Below are positions 1-7,481 of a stretch of 64,000 nucleotides of DNA, piece after piece (positions within the stretch are counted from its first letter, which is position 1; each line of letters starts with the position of its first letter). The notes below the pieces were generated by a model. That model was not told where the DNA came from and did no database searches. It saw only the letters and a list, made by a program, of their open reading frames with translations. Location of the stretch: positions 1-64,000 of the forward strand of contig JAJFBE010000009.1 in assembly GCA_020697255.1 (NCBI GenBank). Direction: 5' to 3'. The position numbers and the translations under genes are program-made. The DNA comes from Burkholderiales bacterium. Its GTDB lineage: Bacteria > Pseudomonadota > Gammaproteobacteria > Burkholderiales > UBA11063.

Positions 1-174
1 GTGCATGCCAGGTTTGGGAACAAAATAACCCCATTTGAACGGCATATACAGCTGGTCAATGAGGGTAAATTTATTAACTAAATCGCGTAGTATCAGTTTC
101 CGGTATGTATCTGGCCCATGCATCTCAGTACATTGATGTGAATATTCCGGCAATTTGTGGTATAATAACAACAT
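1..174 (-). CDS. Possible 5' end of an unknown gene, cut by the window edge
   Basis: An open frame runs on the minus strand from an ATG at 174 to the window edge (58 codons) with no stop. The predicted peptide begins MLLLYHKLPEYSHQC and has ordinary protein composition. An in-frame TAG lies four codons upstream of the ATG. I see no convincing ribosome binding site, and the ATG lies almost on top of the tmRNA promoter on the other strand, so a later ATG at 126 may be the real start. The family is not recognised. The frame could also be chance. Confidence 0.35.
   Translation of the reverse strand, partial: MLLLYHKLPEYSHQCTEMHGPDTYRKLILRDLVNKFTLIDQLYMPFKWGYFVPKPGMH
158..166 (+). promoter_or_regulatory. 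Extended -10 promoter of ssrA
   Basis: TGG-TATAAT is a perfect extended -10 element (TGnTATAAT). Transcription would start near 173, giving a leader of about 20 bases that is removed before the mature tmRNA 5' end at 193. No good -35 hexamer is visible at the usual spacing, as expected for an extended -10 promoter. Confidence 0.6.
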
Positions 175-192
175 AGAGCGATTCTATTTCCT

Positions 193-546
193 GGGGGTGA
201 CATGGCTTCGACGGGGGTAGCAAAGCAACAGAGCGCATACCGTGATCTCAGTTCCACGTAAAACACTGTAAAAAAAATAAACGCAAACGATAAAACGTTT
301 AACTTAGCTGTCGCTTAAGACGGCTTTCGCCACCTTGATCTGTCTATAGGTTAAGATCTGGCGTCAGATTAATAGACTTTGGTATAATTTGACTACTTGA
401 TTGTACTGAAACTCAATTGTAGTTAGCGAACCATAAGCCTGTTTGGCCGGCGTATGGATAGCGAAAATTTAATAGACCTGACTAAGTATGTAGTACTCGT
501 TGTAGAGGACTTTCGGACGCGGGTTCAATTCCCGCCACCTCCACCA
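193..546 (+). ncRNA. ssrA: Transfer-messenger RNA (tmRNA), one-piece
   Basis: This RNA rescues stalled ribosomes and tags the unfinished protein for proteolysis. The 5' end (GGGGGU, followed by the tRNA-like GGCTTCGACGGG segment) pairs with the 3' ACCTCC, and the 3' CCA is encoded at 544-546. The T-arm (GGACGCGGGTTCAATTCCCGCC) is nearly identical to that of E. coli tmRNA. The tag frame runs 283-318: GCA AAC GAT AAA ACG TTT AAC TTA GCT GTC GCT TAA, encoding ANDKTFNLAVA. The length of 354 nt is normal. The tag is one residue longer than the common ANDENYALAA and ends in AVA instead of LAA. Confidence 0.97.
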
Positions 547-590
547 TTCTGATTTAGCATCCGTCATGGCGAGTAATTGGCAAAACAATT

Positions 591-627
591 GTCATTGCGA
601 GCTTTACGCAGTAAAGCGTGGCAATCT
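591..627. repeat. Dispersed hairpin repeat, family with ends GTCATTGCGA / GTGGCAATCT
   Basis: The 37-bp element begins GTCATTGCGA and ends GTGGCAATCT. Its centre is a perfect stem, GCTTTAC-GCA-GTAAAGC. Two related elements lie at 29808-29841 and 29856-29894 with the same ends but different stems. It sits about 45 bases after tmRNA and could act in its 3' processing or termination, though it is more likely a REP-type mobile repeat. Confidence 0.7.
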
Positions 628-702
628 GAACTTTTTCTCAAAGTGTCCAAAAGTGTCTGGAAAATGCCAGGCTGGTACACTTATAGTACATTTGAATATT
701 AT

Positions 703-1005
703 TTAATTTAGAAATAATTTTGCTGTATCTATTGGGGTATTTGCAGCTCCTCGGATTAAAGTAATAATTCTTTCATTATCTACATACATAATTAAATCCC
801 ATATTACACTAAAGATAGTGTATTCTTTATCATTGGGAAACTGTTGACAAAAAATATTCTTAAATTCTTCATATGTAATAGAGTTTTTCTCACTATAATG
901 ATGACCATTTTTAATATAGAAACAATTTGCACCTTAAGTCTTTCTGCTCCATATAACATAGCCTGCTTGTTCCTTAAGTACTATATTTAAATATTCAATT
1001 ATTTT
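703..1005 (-). pseudogene. Remnant of an unknown gene downstream of the XRE regulator
   Basis: One minus-strand frame reads as good protein over about 95 codons (…KIIEYLNIVLKEQAGYVIW… then …GANCFYIKNGHHYSEKN… and …IRGAANTPIDTAKLFLN) but is broken by an in-frame TAA at 936-934. No ATG, GTG or TTG start exists upstream in this frame before a stop inside the regulator gene, which it overlaps by a few codons. The arrangement, a small XRE gene followed by an overlapping gene of about 100 residues, looks like a dead toxin-antitoxin or regulator-target pair. The family is not recognised. Confidence 0.5.
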
Positions 1006-1237
1006 TGGAAAACTTCTGATGAGGAAAAATTGCTTGAATTTCAGAAAAATCTAGTTCTAACCTGGCAAATATTTTAGCTAAAGTAATAATTTTTACATCA
1101 CTTTGACTAAGTTCAATTTTACCTAGTCCATTTTTAGTCATACCGCATAGGAAAGCTAATTTTTCTTGCGAAAGCTTTTTATTAGCTCTTGCCTGTTTAA
1201 TTAATAGACCAAGATGTTTAAGAGATTTATCTTCCAT
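995..1237 (-). CDS. Small XRE-family helix-turn-helix regulator
   Basis: This 80-residue protein is almost entirely one Cro/C1-type HTH (about residues 8-62): IKQARANKKLSQEKLAFLCG forms the first helices, and MTKNGLGKIE is the recognition region. Short XRE proteins of this kind, like HipB, usually repress their own operon and often act as antitoxins. The gene directly downstream on the same strand is broken, so any partner is probably lost. The start at 1237 is the only ATG before the HTH; its ribosome binding site is weak. The function is inferred only from the fold. Confidence 0.72.
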   Translation of the reverse strand: MEDKSLKHLGLLIKQARANKKLSQEKLAFLCGMTKNGLGKIELSQSDVKIITLAKIFARLELDFSEIQAIFPHQKFSKNN

Positions 1238-1283
1238 TTTTACTTTATTTTTAAATTTTTAGAATAGTATCGCTAATATACGC

Positions 1284-1439
1284 GGCAATATTGAAGATGA
1301 AGTTTTTGCTTCAGGCTATCAACATATAAGTAAGCATCCTGCAACTATTTATACAAGGAACTTTTATATATGGTTGGGGTATCTCAAACACTGCATTGGT
1401 GATATTGATACTGTAATAAATGCAGAATTACATTACTAA
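1284..1439 (+). pseudogene. Dead gene fragment, copy 1 (C-terminal piece, unknown family)
   Basis: The frame reads GNIEDEVFASGYQHISK… and …TIYTRNFYIWLGYLKH…GDIDT…NAELHY and then stops at 1437-1439. It has no start codon, and a stop lies shortly upstream, so only a 3' end of a gene is present. A second copy, about 80% identical by eye, lies at 2728-2882. The two copies flank the DUF3800 gene in direct orientation. The protein family is not recognised. Confidence 0.5.
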
Positions 1440-1546
1440 AATACTATTAGCTATGATCATATGTTCAGGTCGCCGTAGGAATTGCGGCGGGCTTCTTAGT
1501 GACTGATGATAGAATGCTGACTAATATTTGAAATTTGGTAACATAT

Positions 1547-2281
1547 ATGGCTTTTGATGATTTTAGTGATTATATTGTTTATGTCGATGAAAGTGGAGAT
1601 CATTCGTTAGGTAATATAAATATGGAATATCCCATGTTTGTTTTAGTATTTTGTATTTTTAGAAAATCTGATTATCTTGAAATTATTAAAAATATCACAT
1701 CCTTAAAATTTAAGTACTTTGGTCATGATAAGGTTATTCTTCATGAAACAGATATTCGCAGGAAAATTGGTGATTTTAAAATTTTTAATCGTGAGTCCCA
1801 AGCTGCATTTATGAATGATTACTGGAAAATAATTATTGAAGCGAATGTTACTTTGATTAGCTGTGTGGTTGATAAGCTTGAGCATAAACAAAAATATATT
1901 GCACCAGATAATCCGTATGAATTATCAATAAAAACTTGTATAGAGCAATTTAGCAATTTTTTACAAATAAATGATATTAGCGAGAGGGCTATAAACTATA
2001 TAGTAGTTGAAAAGCGCGGAAAAAACGAAGATGCCAATCTAGAGCTAGCATTTAGAAGAATTTGTGAAAATAACAAATATAACTTGAAGTTAAGAATGGC
2101 GAGCAAGCAAACTAATTGCGCTGGTCTTCAGCTCGCTGATTTAATTGCTCGTCCAATTGGGCTAAGAATATTGAGGCCTACACAACCAAATCGTGGATTT
2201 GACATAGTGCAGAAAAAGTTTATGAGTGATAGCAAGGGAAATTATATAGGGTGTGGCTTGAGCTTATTACCTGGAAAATAA
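1547..2281 (+). CDS. DUF3800 domain protein
   Basis: This is a 244-residue DUF3800 family protein. The N-terminal YVDESGD motif (residues 12-18), with its acidic residues, is the hallmark of the family, and a C-terminal QLADLIARPIG motif matches the conserved QxADLIA element. The family resembles RNase H-like nucleases and is common in mobile or defence-associated islands, but its biochemical role is not settled. I chose the ATG at 1547; a TTG at 1535 would add four residues. The flanks hold two direct copies of a dead gene fragment, suggesting the gene arrived or was duplicated by recombination. A role in defence is only a guess from context. Confidence 0.8.
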   Translation: MAFDDFSDYIVYVDESGDHSLGNINMEYPMFVLVFCIFRKSDYLEIIKNITSLKFKYFGHDKVILHETDIRRKIGDFKIFNRESQAAFMNDYWKIIIEANVTLISCVVDKLEHKQKYIAPDNPYELSIKTCIEQFSNFLQINDISERAINYIVVEKRGKNEDANLELAFRRICENNKYNLKLRMASKQTNCAGLQLADLIARPIGLRILRPTQPNRGFDIVQKKFMSDSKGNYIGCGLSLLPGK

Positions 2282-2520
2282 AAAGCCCCCGAGATTTCTC
2301 AGAGACTAATTACCGATCGCGATTTCGCAATCCAAGATAACATTATTATAACCGATACTTATAAAACAAGCAAATGTTTTTAAAAACTAATGGATTAGAT
2401 AAGCAGTTTGTAGCTCATAATGAACTATTAAGCAAAATTTAATAGTTCAAGATTAACTATAAAAATTAGTAACTACTAGCAGTAAATTAATTGTCAAATT
2501 ATAATAACTTAATAAATATG

Positions 2521-2685
2521 CAAGATGATAGGTTTATCTAGACAATAAATGGTGTAAGACTTACATTAGGTTATGAACCACATAACAACTTCAGTCTTAG
2601 CATTTTAGGAATGCAAAAACCATACCGAACTGATGCTAGGGGATATGTTAATAAAAGCAAGCCTATATTGGACCCTCTAGAGTGA
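2521..2685 (+). pseudogene. Dead gene fragment, unknown
   Basis: One frame reads QDDRFI, then a TAG at 2539-2541, then TINGVRLTLGYEPHNNFSLS… and …GMQKPYRTDARGYVNKSK… to a TGA at 2683-2685. The composition and length without stops suggest decayed coding sequence, but there is no start codon. I do not recognise the family. The rest of the stretch from 2282 to 2970 shows no other gene apart from the second dead fragment. Confidence 0.35.
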
Positions 2686-2727
2686 ATTAAATCAGATGTC
2701 GGCAGCCGGCATATAGCAAAGGCTCCT

Positions 2728-2882
2728 GGGAATATTGAAGATGCAATTTAGCCTCGGGCTATCAACAGATAAATAAAGCACCTGTAACTATTTATACCCG
2801 GAGCGTTTATATATGGTTAGGATACCTCAAACATTGTATTGGCGATATTGATACTGCAATAAAAGCAGAATTAGATTACTAA
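2728..2882 (+). pseudogene. Dead gene fragment, copy 2 (frameshifted)
   Basis: This copy matches 1284-1439 over its whole length and has the same stop position. Near its start one base is missing compared with copy 1 (after GAAGATGCAATTT), so the frame is broken. After the shift it reads APVTIYTRSVYIWLGYLKHC… and …AIKAELDY. It is a direct repeat of copy 1 about 1.44 kb away, on the other side of the DUF3800 gene. Confidence 0.5.
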
Positions 2883-2970
2883 GGGCTATGTAAAAACCTT
2901 GGTGGGCCGATTAATACATGTTTTGCCAAGCTAAAACTTTGCTAAATTGTAGTAGCACTAGCTAAGACGT

Positions 2971-3132
2971 GTCATGTTAAGAAAATGAGGTTTTTTTAAC
3001 ATGACTTTATGAATATATTAAGATTTTGGCGATTTCTTAACATGAAAATAAAGTTGGTTCATGTTAATATAATGCGATTTTCTTAACATGACGTGATAGA
3101 TATGTTAAGATTTTGATGTTTTCTTAACATGA
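2971..3132 (+). promoter_or_regulatory. Four tandem dyad operators upstream of fic
   Basis: Four units, each about 42-45 bp, contain a left half-site like TCATGTTAAGA and a right half-site TCTTAACATGA in inverted orientation. The right arms end at 3004, 3045, 3091 and 3132 and are almost identical; the left arms start at 2972, about 3014, 3059 and 3101. The last dyad ends 26 bases before the fic start codon, so a protein bound here would cover the promoter and leader. The Fic protein carries its own C-terminal winged helix, which suggests autoregulation; that is inference. Confidence 0.7.
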
Positions 3133-3158
3133 GAATAAAATGATAGGATGATTTTGAT

Positions 3159-4211
3159 ATGGTATTAAGTGATTTACCAATTGATTATGATTTTAATCAA
3201 ATTGACATTTTGAAAAAATGTAATGCAGCTAACCGTAAGTTGGCTGAGTTGAAAGGTATATGCCAATCAATTCCTAACAGTGAAATACTGATTAATACTT
3301 TGTCGTTGACAGAAGCTAAAGATAGCTCGCAAATTGAGAATATTATTACCACTTATAATGATTTATGTAAGCAGGAAATTGATATAAATATTAATAGTGC
3401 AACAAAAGAGGTAAGGCATTATATTGATGCTTTAAAACATGGTTATAAATTGGTAAAAGATAATCAACTATTGATAACACGCTATATTATTGAAATAAAT
3501 AACATCTTACAAAATAATAATAGTGGATTAAGGAATCAAAGTGGTACTGTTCTAAAAAATGATCGCACTGGAGAAATAGTTTATGCGCCACCACAGCATA
3601 TTGAGCAGATTAGGCGGTTAATGAAAAACTTTGAGACTTATATTAATGAAGATAATGATGATTTGGATCCATTAATTAAAATGGCTATATTGCATCATCA
3701 ATTTGAAAGTATTCATCCCTTTTTTGATGGAAACGGAAGAACAGGTAGAATCATTAACGTTTTGTACTTGGTATTGAAAGGATTTTTAGATATTCCGGTA
3801 TTGTATCTGAGCCGTTACATCATTCGTAATAAAGATGAGTATTATGCATTGCTACAAAGTACAAGAACTACCGGAGACTGGAAAAGATGGGTTATGTATA
3901 TGCTAGAAGGGGTTGAGCAAATTGCTAGCCAAACTATAGATCAGATAGTAGCAATTCGTGATACACATCAATTAACCAAAGAAATAATCAAACAACAATT
4001 ACCTAAGTTATACAGTCGTAAGTTAGTAGATAGCCTGTTTTTACATCCATATACTAAGATTGAATATCTTCAGGTTCAGCTTGGTATCAGCCGCCAAACT
4101 GCTTCTATTCGCCTTGGTCAATTAGTTGATATTGGAGTTTTAGATAAGATGGTTTTAGGAAAACACCACTATTTTATAAACAAAAAATTATTTAGCTTAT
4201 TATCAGATTAG
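3159..4211 (+). CDS. Fic family AMP-transferase with C-terminal winged helix
   Basis: This 350-residue Fic protein would transfer AMP (or another nucleotide group) to a hydroxyl side chain of a target protein. The catalytic motif HPFFDGNGRTGR begins at His186 and matches HPFx(D/E)GNGRxxR completely. An N-terminal inhibitory helix motif, S56-SQI-E60-N61, matches SxxxE(G/N), making it a self-inhibited class II Fic protein. Residues about 285-350 look like a winged helix-turn-helix (YLQVQLGISRQTASIRLGQL). An AGGA ribosome binding site precedes the ATG. The upstream dyad array suggests tight control. All key residues are present, so it should be active when relieved of inhibition. The target is unknown. 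Confidence 0.9.
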   Translation: MVLSDLPIDYDFNQIDILKKCNAANRKLAELKGICQSIPNSEILINTLSLTEAKDSSQIENIITTYNDLCKQEIDININSATKEVRHYIDALKHGYKLVKDNQLLITRYIIEINNILQNNNSGLRNQSGTVLKNDRTGEIVYAPPQHIEQIRRLMKNFETYINEDNDDLDPLIKMAILHHQFESIHPFFDGNGRTGRIINVLYLVLKGFLDIPVLYLSRYIIRNKDEYYALLQSTRTTGDWKRWVMYMLEGVEQIASQTIDQIVAIRDTHQLTKEIIKQQLPKLYSRKLVDSLFLHPYTKIEYLQVQLGISRQTASIRLGQLVDIGVLDKMVLGKHHYFINKKLFSLLSD

Positions 4212-4509
4212 TTTAGTAAAAATTAGTAATGAAATTGGCGAGGAAGACTTGCTCATAAGGCTGGCAAGTCACCGGACAAGCTACCGAGCAAGCTACCGAG
4301 TAAGTATAGATGTCGGAATCAAACTTTGTTTCTGGAGTTGCATCTCGACATAGTAATATAACTATAGTACACCCACTAAAACCAAACTGCCAAAATTTTT
4401 TATATTTCCTTATAATAAAAGTTTCATTTTGTCATTTATATATATAACTAATCATTTTACCATTACTCACTAATTGCTGATGCCATTAAGAATGATAATA
4501 CTATTAGTT
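4212..4509. other. Intergenic, no gene seen
   Basis: The stretch between convergent fic and the exported-protein gene holds no convincing gene. It has a short tandem duplication (two copies of CAAGCTACCGAG at about 4278-4301) and is otherwise AT-rich. Confidence 0.4.
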
Positions 4510-5385
4510 TTATCTTGGAGTAACAGGAGGGGCCCATTCTTTACAAACATTAGGATCTACTTGGTGGACTAAGTGTTGCTGTTTTATTGGAAAACTATTC
4601 CCAGATGGGTAAAATACATTAGTGTCATTGTCATTAATGCTCACTACTGTCATATAGTATTTCTGGTTATCTAAATCATCTTTTGTATATGAAAGTACAT
4701 TACTTAAATCAAGCGGTGTGTCTCCATAAGGAACCGTACTAAAGCAATCATCTCCATGGCTAAATATAATATACCACCTGGTCTTTGTATAGCCAGGTTG
4801 TATATTATCATACCAGCCTGTGTATCCAGTAGCAGTATAGGCCTTAGGCTCCAAACCATCTCCTTTAACATAGTCATCAATATGCCAACTATGCCAATAT
4901 TGACAACCTGGGCAATCCTGATTCTTGTTAATTTCAGTAGTAAAAACTCGCAGAAAAGTGAGCGCTTTATTCGTATCATTACGTACAGTGTATGCTATTC
5001 CGGCGTCTGGAACCGGGTCCATTTTAGGACAGGTACCTTGTCCTCCCACAAAAACTTGATTTGCATTAGTAAGCGATATAGATACATTACCATCGCCATG
5101 AACATCAGCACCGATGTTTCCAGGCTGGCTAAGGTCAATAAGCTCATACAACGCATAAGTTGTATAACGCTTAAAAGGGTTTGTTGATTTGTATTGCATA
5201 CAAAACCCTTTGTGGATACCTATTGTCCCCATTATTCCATGATAACACTGCCCATCATAGTCGCTGCAAGCAGACAATTCTGAAAAATCATAATCATTGA
5301 TAAGCAAATACGATAGGGTGTCATCAGCATAAATAATCCGTATAGCTGCAGTGGTAAGCATTATACTAAATAGTAGTTTTTTCAT
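4510..5385 (-). CDS. Exported protein of unknown function, Cys-rich
   Basis: The 291-residue protein starts with a likely Sec signal peptide (MKKLLFSIMLTTAAIRIIYA, cleavage near residue 20). The mature part has about ten cysteines, including CSDYDGQC, GFCMQ, GTCP and a CPGC pair, which suggests disulphides in the periplasm or outside the cell. The N-terminal half is paralogous to the shorter gene at 5678-6055: both share a C…GxC…IG…FCMQ…ID…CP pattern. No family is recognised. The mature protein lacks a lipobox and transmembrane segments. Its job is unknown. Confidence 0.7.
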   Translation of the reverse strand: MKKLLFSIMLTTAAIRIIYADDTLSYLLINDYDFSELSACSDYDGQCYHGIMGTIGIHKGFCMQYKSTNPFKRYTTYALYELIDLSQPGNIGADVHGDGNVSISLTNANQVFVGGQGTCPKMDPVPDAGIAYTVRNDTNKALTFLRVFTTEINKNQDCPGCQYWHSWHIDDYVKGDGLEPKAYTATGYTGWYDNIQPGYTKTRWYIIFSHGDDCFSTVPYGDTPLDLSNVLSYTKDDLDNQKYYMTVVSINDNDTNVFYPSGNSFPIKQQHLVHQVDPNVCKEWAPPVTPR

Positions 5386-5677
5386 GGCTTATTCCATATA
5401 AAAATATTTTTTAATAATAATTTTAGTATGAAAAAGCACAATATGCATCCTAAAAACTTACTTTACAACATAGTTGATACAAACATTAGGGTAAAAAGAT
5501 AATTCTTTTTCCAGTCAGCAGATCATATTCACATGTCTTATCTTATAGTGATGGTTTTTTTCCAGTAATCTCGTCCGACAGCACCGTTTTGATTAGTAAT
5601 ACCTGATTGTTATGTGGCTTTTTATAAAGCCCTGTTTTAAAATTTAAAATTGTTACCACAAATTATATTAATCATTA
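5386..5677 (-). other. Intergenic with possible decayed coding remnants
   Basis: Reading the minus strand, short pieces such as GITNQNGAVGRDYWKKTITIR and, in another frame, CEYDLLTGKRIIFLP look like coding sequence interrupted by stops and frame changes. They lie directly after the short paralogue at 5678-6055 and could be its lost C-terminal part, but this is weak. Confidence 0.25.
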
Positions 5678-6055
5678 TTAGTATAGTCTGTCACTAGTGC
5701 CCCATATCGGACATTTCCCATTTATTGGATTAGAGTCCACTAATATCGAGTTTTCAAGCTGCAGATTTGATCCATCCCATGATACACTTGCCTGGCTGTT
5801 GATATCGATAAATTTTACAACCTGATGCAGCCAAAGAGCTGGTAAATTTACATAGCGTTGCATACAGAATTTTCCAGCTCCTATATTCATTTGACCTGTA
5901 TTAGTATTACAAGTACCCAGACCATCACAAACAGATAAGCGTTGACCAGTTGGTGGATAAATGAAATAATTTAGTGTTTGAGCTCTGGAAGACACTCCTA
6001 TAAATGTAGAAGCGCCAATTAAACTTGAGATTATTGTATTTTTTATCTTATTCAT
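5678..6055 (-). CDS. Short exported paralogue, probably truncated
   Basis: The 125-residue product has a signal peptide ending near SRA-QT (about residue 25). The mature region aligns by eye with the first half of the 291-residue protein downstream: the shared elements are LSVCDGLGTC, IGAGKFCMQ, the following ID segment, and GKCP near the C-terminus. It stops where its paralogue continues for about 170 more residues, and stop-ridden coding-like sequence follows, so it is probably a truncated gene. Whether the short form is still functional cannot be told from sequence. Confidence 0.55.
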   Translation of the reverse strand: MNKIKNTIISSLIGASTFIGVSSRAQTLNYFIYPPTGQRLSVCDGLGTCNTNTGQMNIGAGKFCMQRYVNLPALWLHQVVKFIDINSQASVSWDGSNLQLENSILVDSNPINGKCPIWGTSDRLY

Positions 6056-6092
6056 TTAGCTTTCATCTTAAAAATTAATAAACCGATTGCTA

Positions 6093-6431
6093 TTATTTTA
6101 TTTGGCTACCATTAATCGATCTCTTATCAGCAGATACCAGCAATGTACCAGTCTCATCGCAAACGGTTGCCAAAACTAAAACCTCGGATTTAACACCAGC
6201 TATTCTTTTTACAGGAAAGTTCACTACCGCAATAACTTTTGTACCCAATAGATCAGCTATTGAATAGTGTTGGGTTAATTGTGCTGAACTTGTTTTTATG
6301 CCCAATATTCCAAAATCTATAGTTAAAATGTACGCTGGGATTTTTGCTTCTTTATTATGCTTGGCATCTATAATAGTGCCATTACGTAGATCTATTTTTT
6401 CAAAGTCCTCCCAGGTAATTGCTGGTTTCAT
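6093..6431 (-). CDS. csaA: CsaA-type tRNA-binding protein
   Basis: This 112-residue protein is a stand-alone OB-fold tRNA-binding domain of the CsaA family, related to the C-terminal domain of MetRS. The length and the features WEDFEKIDLRNGTI, YILTIDFG, GIKTSSAQLT and VVNFPVKRIAGVKSEVLVLA match the family over its whole length. CsaA has been described as a secretion-related chaperone that also binds tRNA; its cellular role in Gram-negatives is less clear. An AGGGG sequence lies 13 bases before the ATG. It is flanked by exported-protein genes on the same strand, with gaps of 37 bases or less. Confidence 0.9.
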   Translation of the reverse strand: MKPAITWEDFEKIDLRNGTIIDAKHNKEAKIPAYILTIDFGILGIKTSSAQLTQHYSIADLLGTKVIAVVNFPVKRIAGVKSEVLVLATVCDETGTLLVSADKRSINGSQIK

Positions 6432-6465
6432 ATAGTATTGACCCCTAAAATTTAAGTTCAGGTTA

Positions 6466-6654
6466 TTATGAACTGCATAAGAAAGCTAATTTTTGAAAAA
6501 TACTGGATTGCGAAATACCTGTAAGACTAAATGAATTACTTTTATCTAAACTATCTTTTTGCTCAGAAGCTGATCTTTCAACTGCTGAAACAGAGGAGAA
6601 ATAAAATAGGCTTGAAATAGTGAGTGCCCTAAGTGTTTTTTGCATGCTTATCAT
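6466..6654 (-). CDS. Small possible exported peptide
   Basis: A 62-codon frame begins with a signal-peptide-like stretch (MQKTLRALTISSLFYFSSVSA from the second Met) followed by about 38 polar residues and no recognised motif. The two alternative ATGs at 6654 and 6645 lack a strong ribosome binding site. It sits between csaA and a divergent lipoprotein gene. It may be a real small exported protein or a remnant of a larger one. Confidence 0.3.
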   Translation of the reverse strand: MISMQKTLRALTISSLFYFSSVSAVERSASEQKDSLDKSNSFSLTGISQSSIFQKLAFLCSS

Positions 6655-6777
6655 ATTAAGGTATTTGCAATAACTATGTTATTTTAAATTCCATATAGTA
6701 ACATATACGCTGTGAAATTAGTGAAAAATTATAGTTATATTTTTAGGTATCACACTTAATTTAATACTAAAGTAGTA

Positions 6778-6786
6778 TGCTATAAT
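6778..6786 (+). promoter_or_regulatory. Extended -10 promoter of the lipoprotein gene
   Basis: TGC-TATAAT is a perfect extended -10 element, with transcription expected near 6793 and a leader of about 60 bases before the start codon at 6853. The leader contains AAGGAG just upstream of the ATG. Confidence 0.5.
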
Positions 6787-6852
6787 GATGCAATAATATT
6801 TTGTACCATATAGTGTACACAAATAATATTTTTAATAAGGAGACTAAGCGTT

Positions 6853-7380
6853 ATGAAACAAGTTACACAAAAAAATAGGACTAGATTAACTTTAATTACT
6901 ATAGGTTGTTTTTTTGCATTAGAATTATCCGGATGTGGCGTTTTTGGGAGCAGTAATGATACACCAGTAGTTAAGCCGCCCTATACTGGGCAACTATACC
7001 AAAATGCGGGATTAATAGTATCAACTGATACCATGACCGTTACAGCAATGAATAATTATCCTGCACCGGCAGCAGGTCAAACATCTACACTACCTGTGAG
7101 CTTCAAGGTGGCTAAAGATCTACCGGAGAAAAATGTAGAGGGTAAAATATTAATTCCAGCTGGCACATTAGTCAGTGGTACATATACTAATGATGGAAAA
7201 ATCTGTAATGTTAGCTGGGAAAATATATATGCCCATGGCGACCAAACCATGGATAAATCTAATGCAGTATTAATAGATAAAATCGCTGCACCTACAACAT
7301 GTAATCCTGCCACAGGTATAAAAACTAATGACCAGTTAACAATTAATTTTACTAAAGCACACAGTCTTGAGGCGATGTAA
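6853..7380 (+). CDS. Lipoprotein of unknown function
   Basis: The 175-residue product has a type II signal peptide: a basic n-region (KQVTQKNRTR), a hydrophobic core and the lipobox LSGC with the lipidated Cys at residue 28. The residue after it is Gly, which does not signal inner-membrane retention, so an outer-membrane location is likely. The mature part (about 147 residues) is rich in Thr, Pro and Ala and has two further cysteines (GKICN and TTCN) that could form a disulphide. The motif ILIPAGTLVSGTY resembles beta-strand-rich periplasmic proteins. A strong AAGGAG precedes the start. No family is recognised. Confidence 0.75.
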   Translation: MKQVTQKNRTRLTLITIGCFFALELSGCGVFGSSNDTPVVKPPYTGQLYQNAGLIVSTDTMTVTAMNNYPAPAAGQTSTLPVSFKVAKDLPEKNVEGKILIPAGTLVSGTYTNDGKICNVSWENIYAHGDQTMDKSNAVLIDKIAAPTTCNPATGIKTNDQLTINFTKAHSLEAM

Positions 7381-7448
7381 AATATTTTGCAAGATATATT
7401 GAAAAAAATTATACCTAAACCAAGACAAAAAATTTATTACACACTTAA

Positions 7449-7467
7449 CCAACAACATTATTGTTGG
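7449..7467. terminator. Hairpin between convergent genes
   Basis: CCAACAA-CATTA-TTGTTGG is a perfect 7-bp stem with a 5-base loop between the convergent lipoprotein and MFS genes. There is no strong U-run on either side, so it may be a weak bidirectional terminator. Confidence 0.4.
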
Positions 7468-7481
7468 ATTAATAGCTATAC

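Noticed and set aside
547-702. Additional tRNA gene after tmRNA
   Set aside because: No cloverleaf or T-arm consensus was found beyond the tmRNA 3' end; the structured part is the dispersed hairpin repeat.
2971-3132. Possible CRISPR-like array
   Set aside because: The repeats are inverted pairs with short AT-rich spacers of similar sequence, only four units, and no cas genes; an operator array fits better.
4756-5187. 143-codon open frame on the plus strand
   Set aside because: It is antisense to the exported-protein gene, which has a signal peptide and a consistent Cys pattern; the plus-strand frame has neither.
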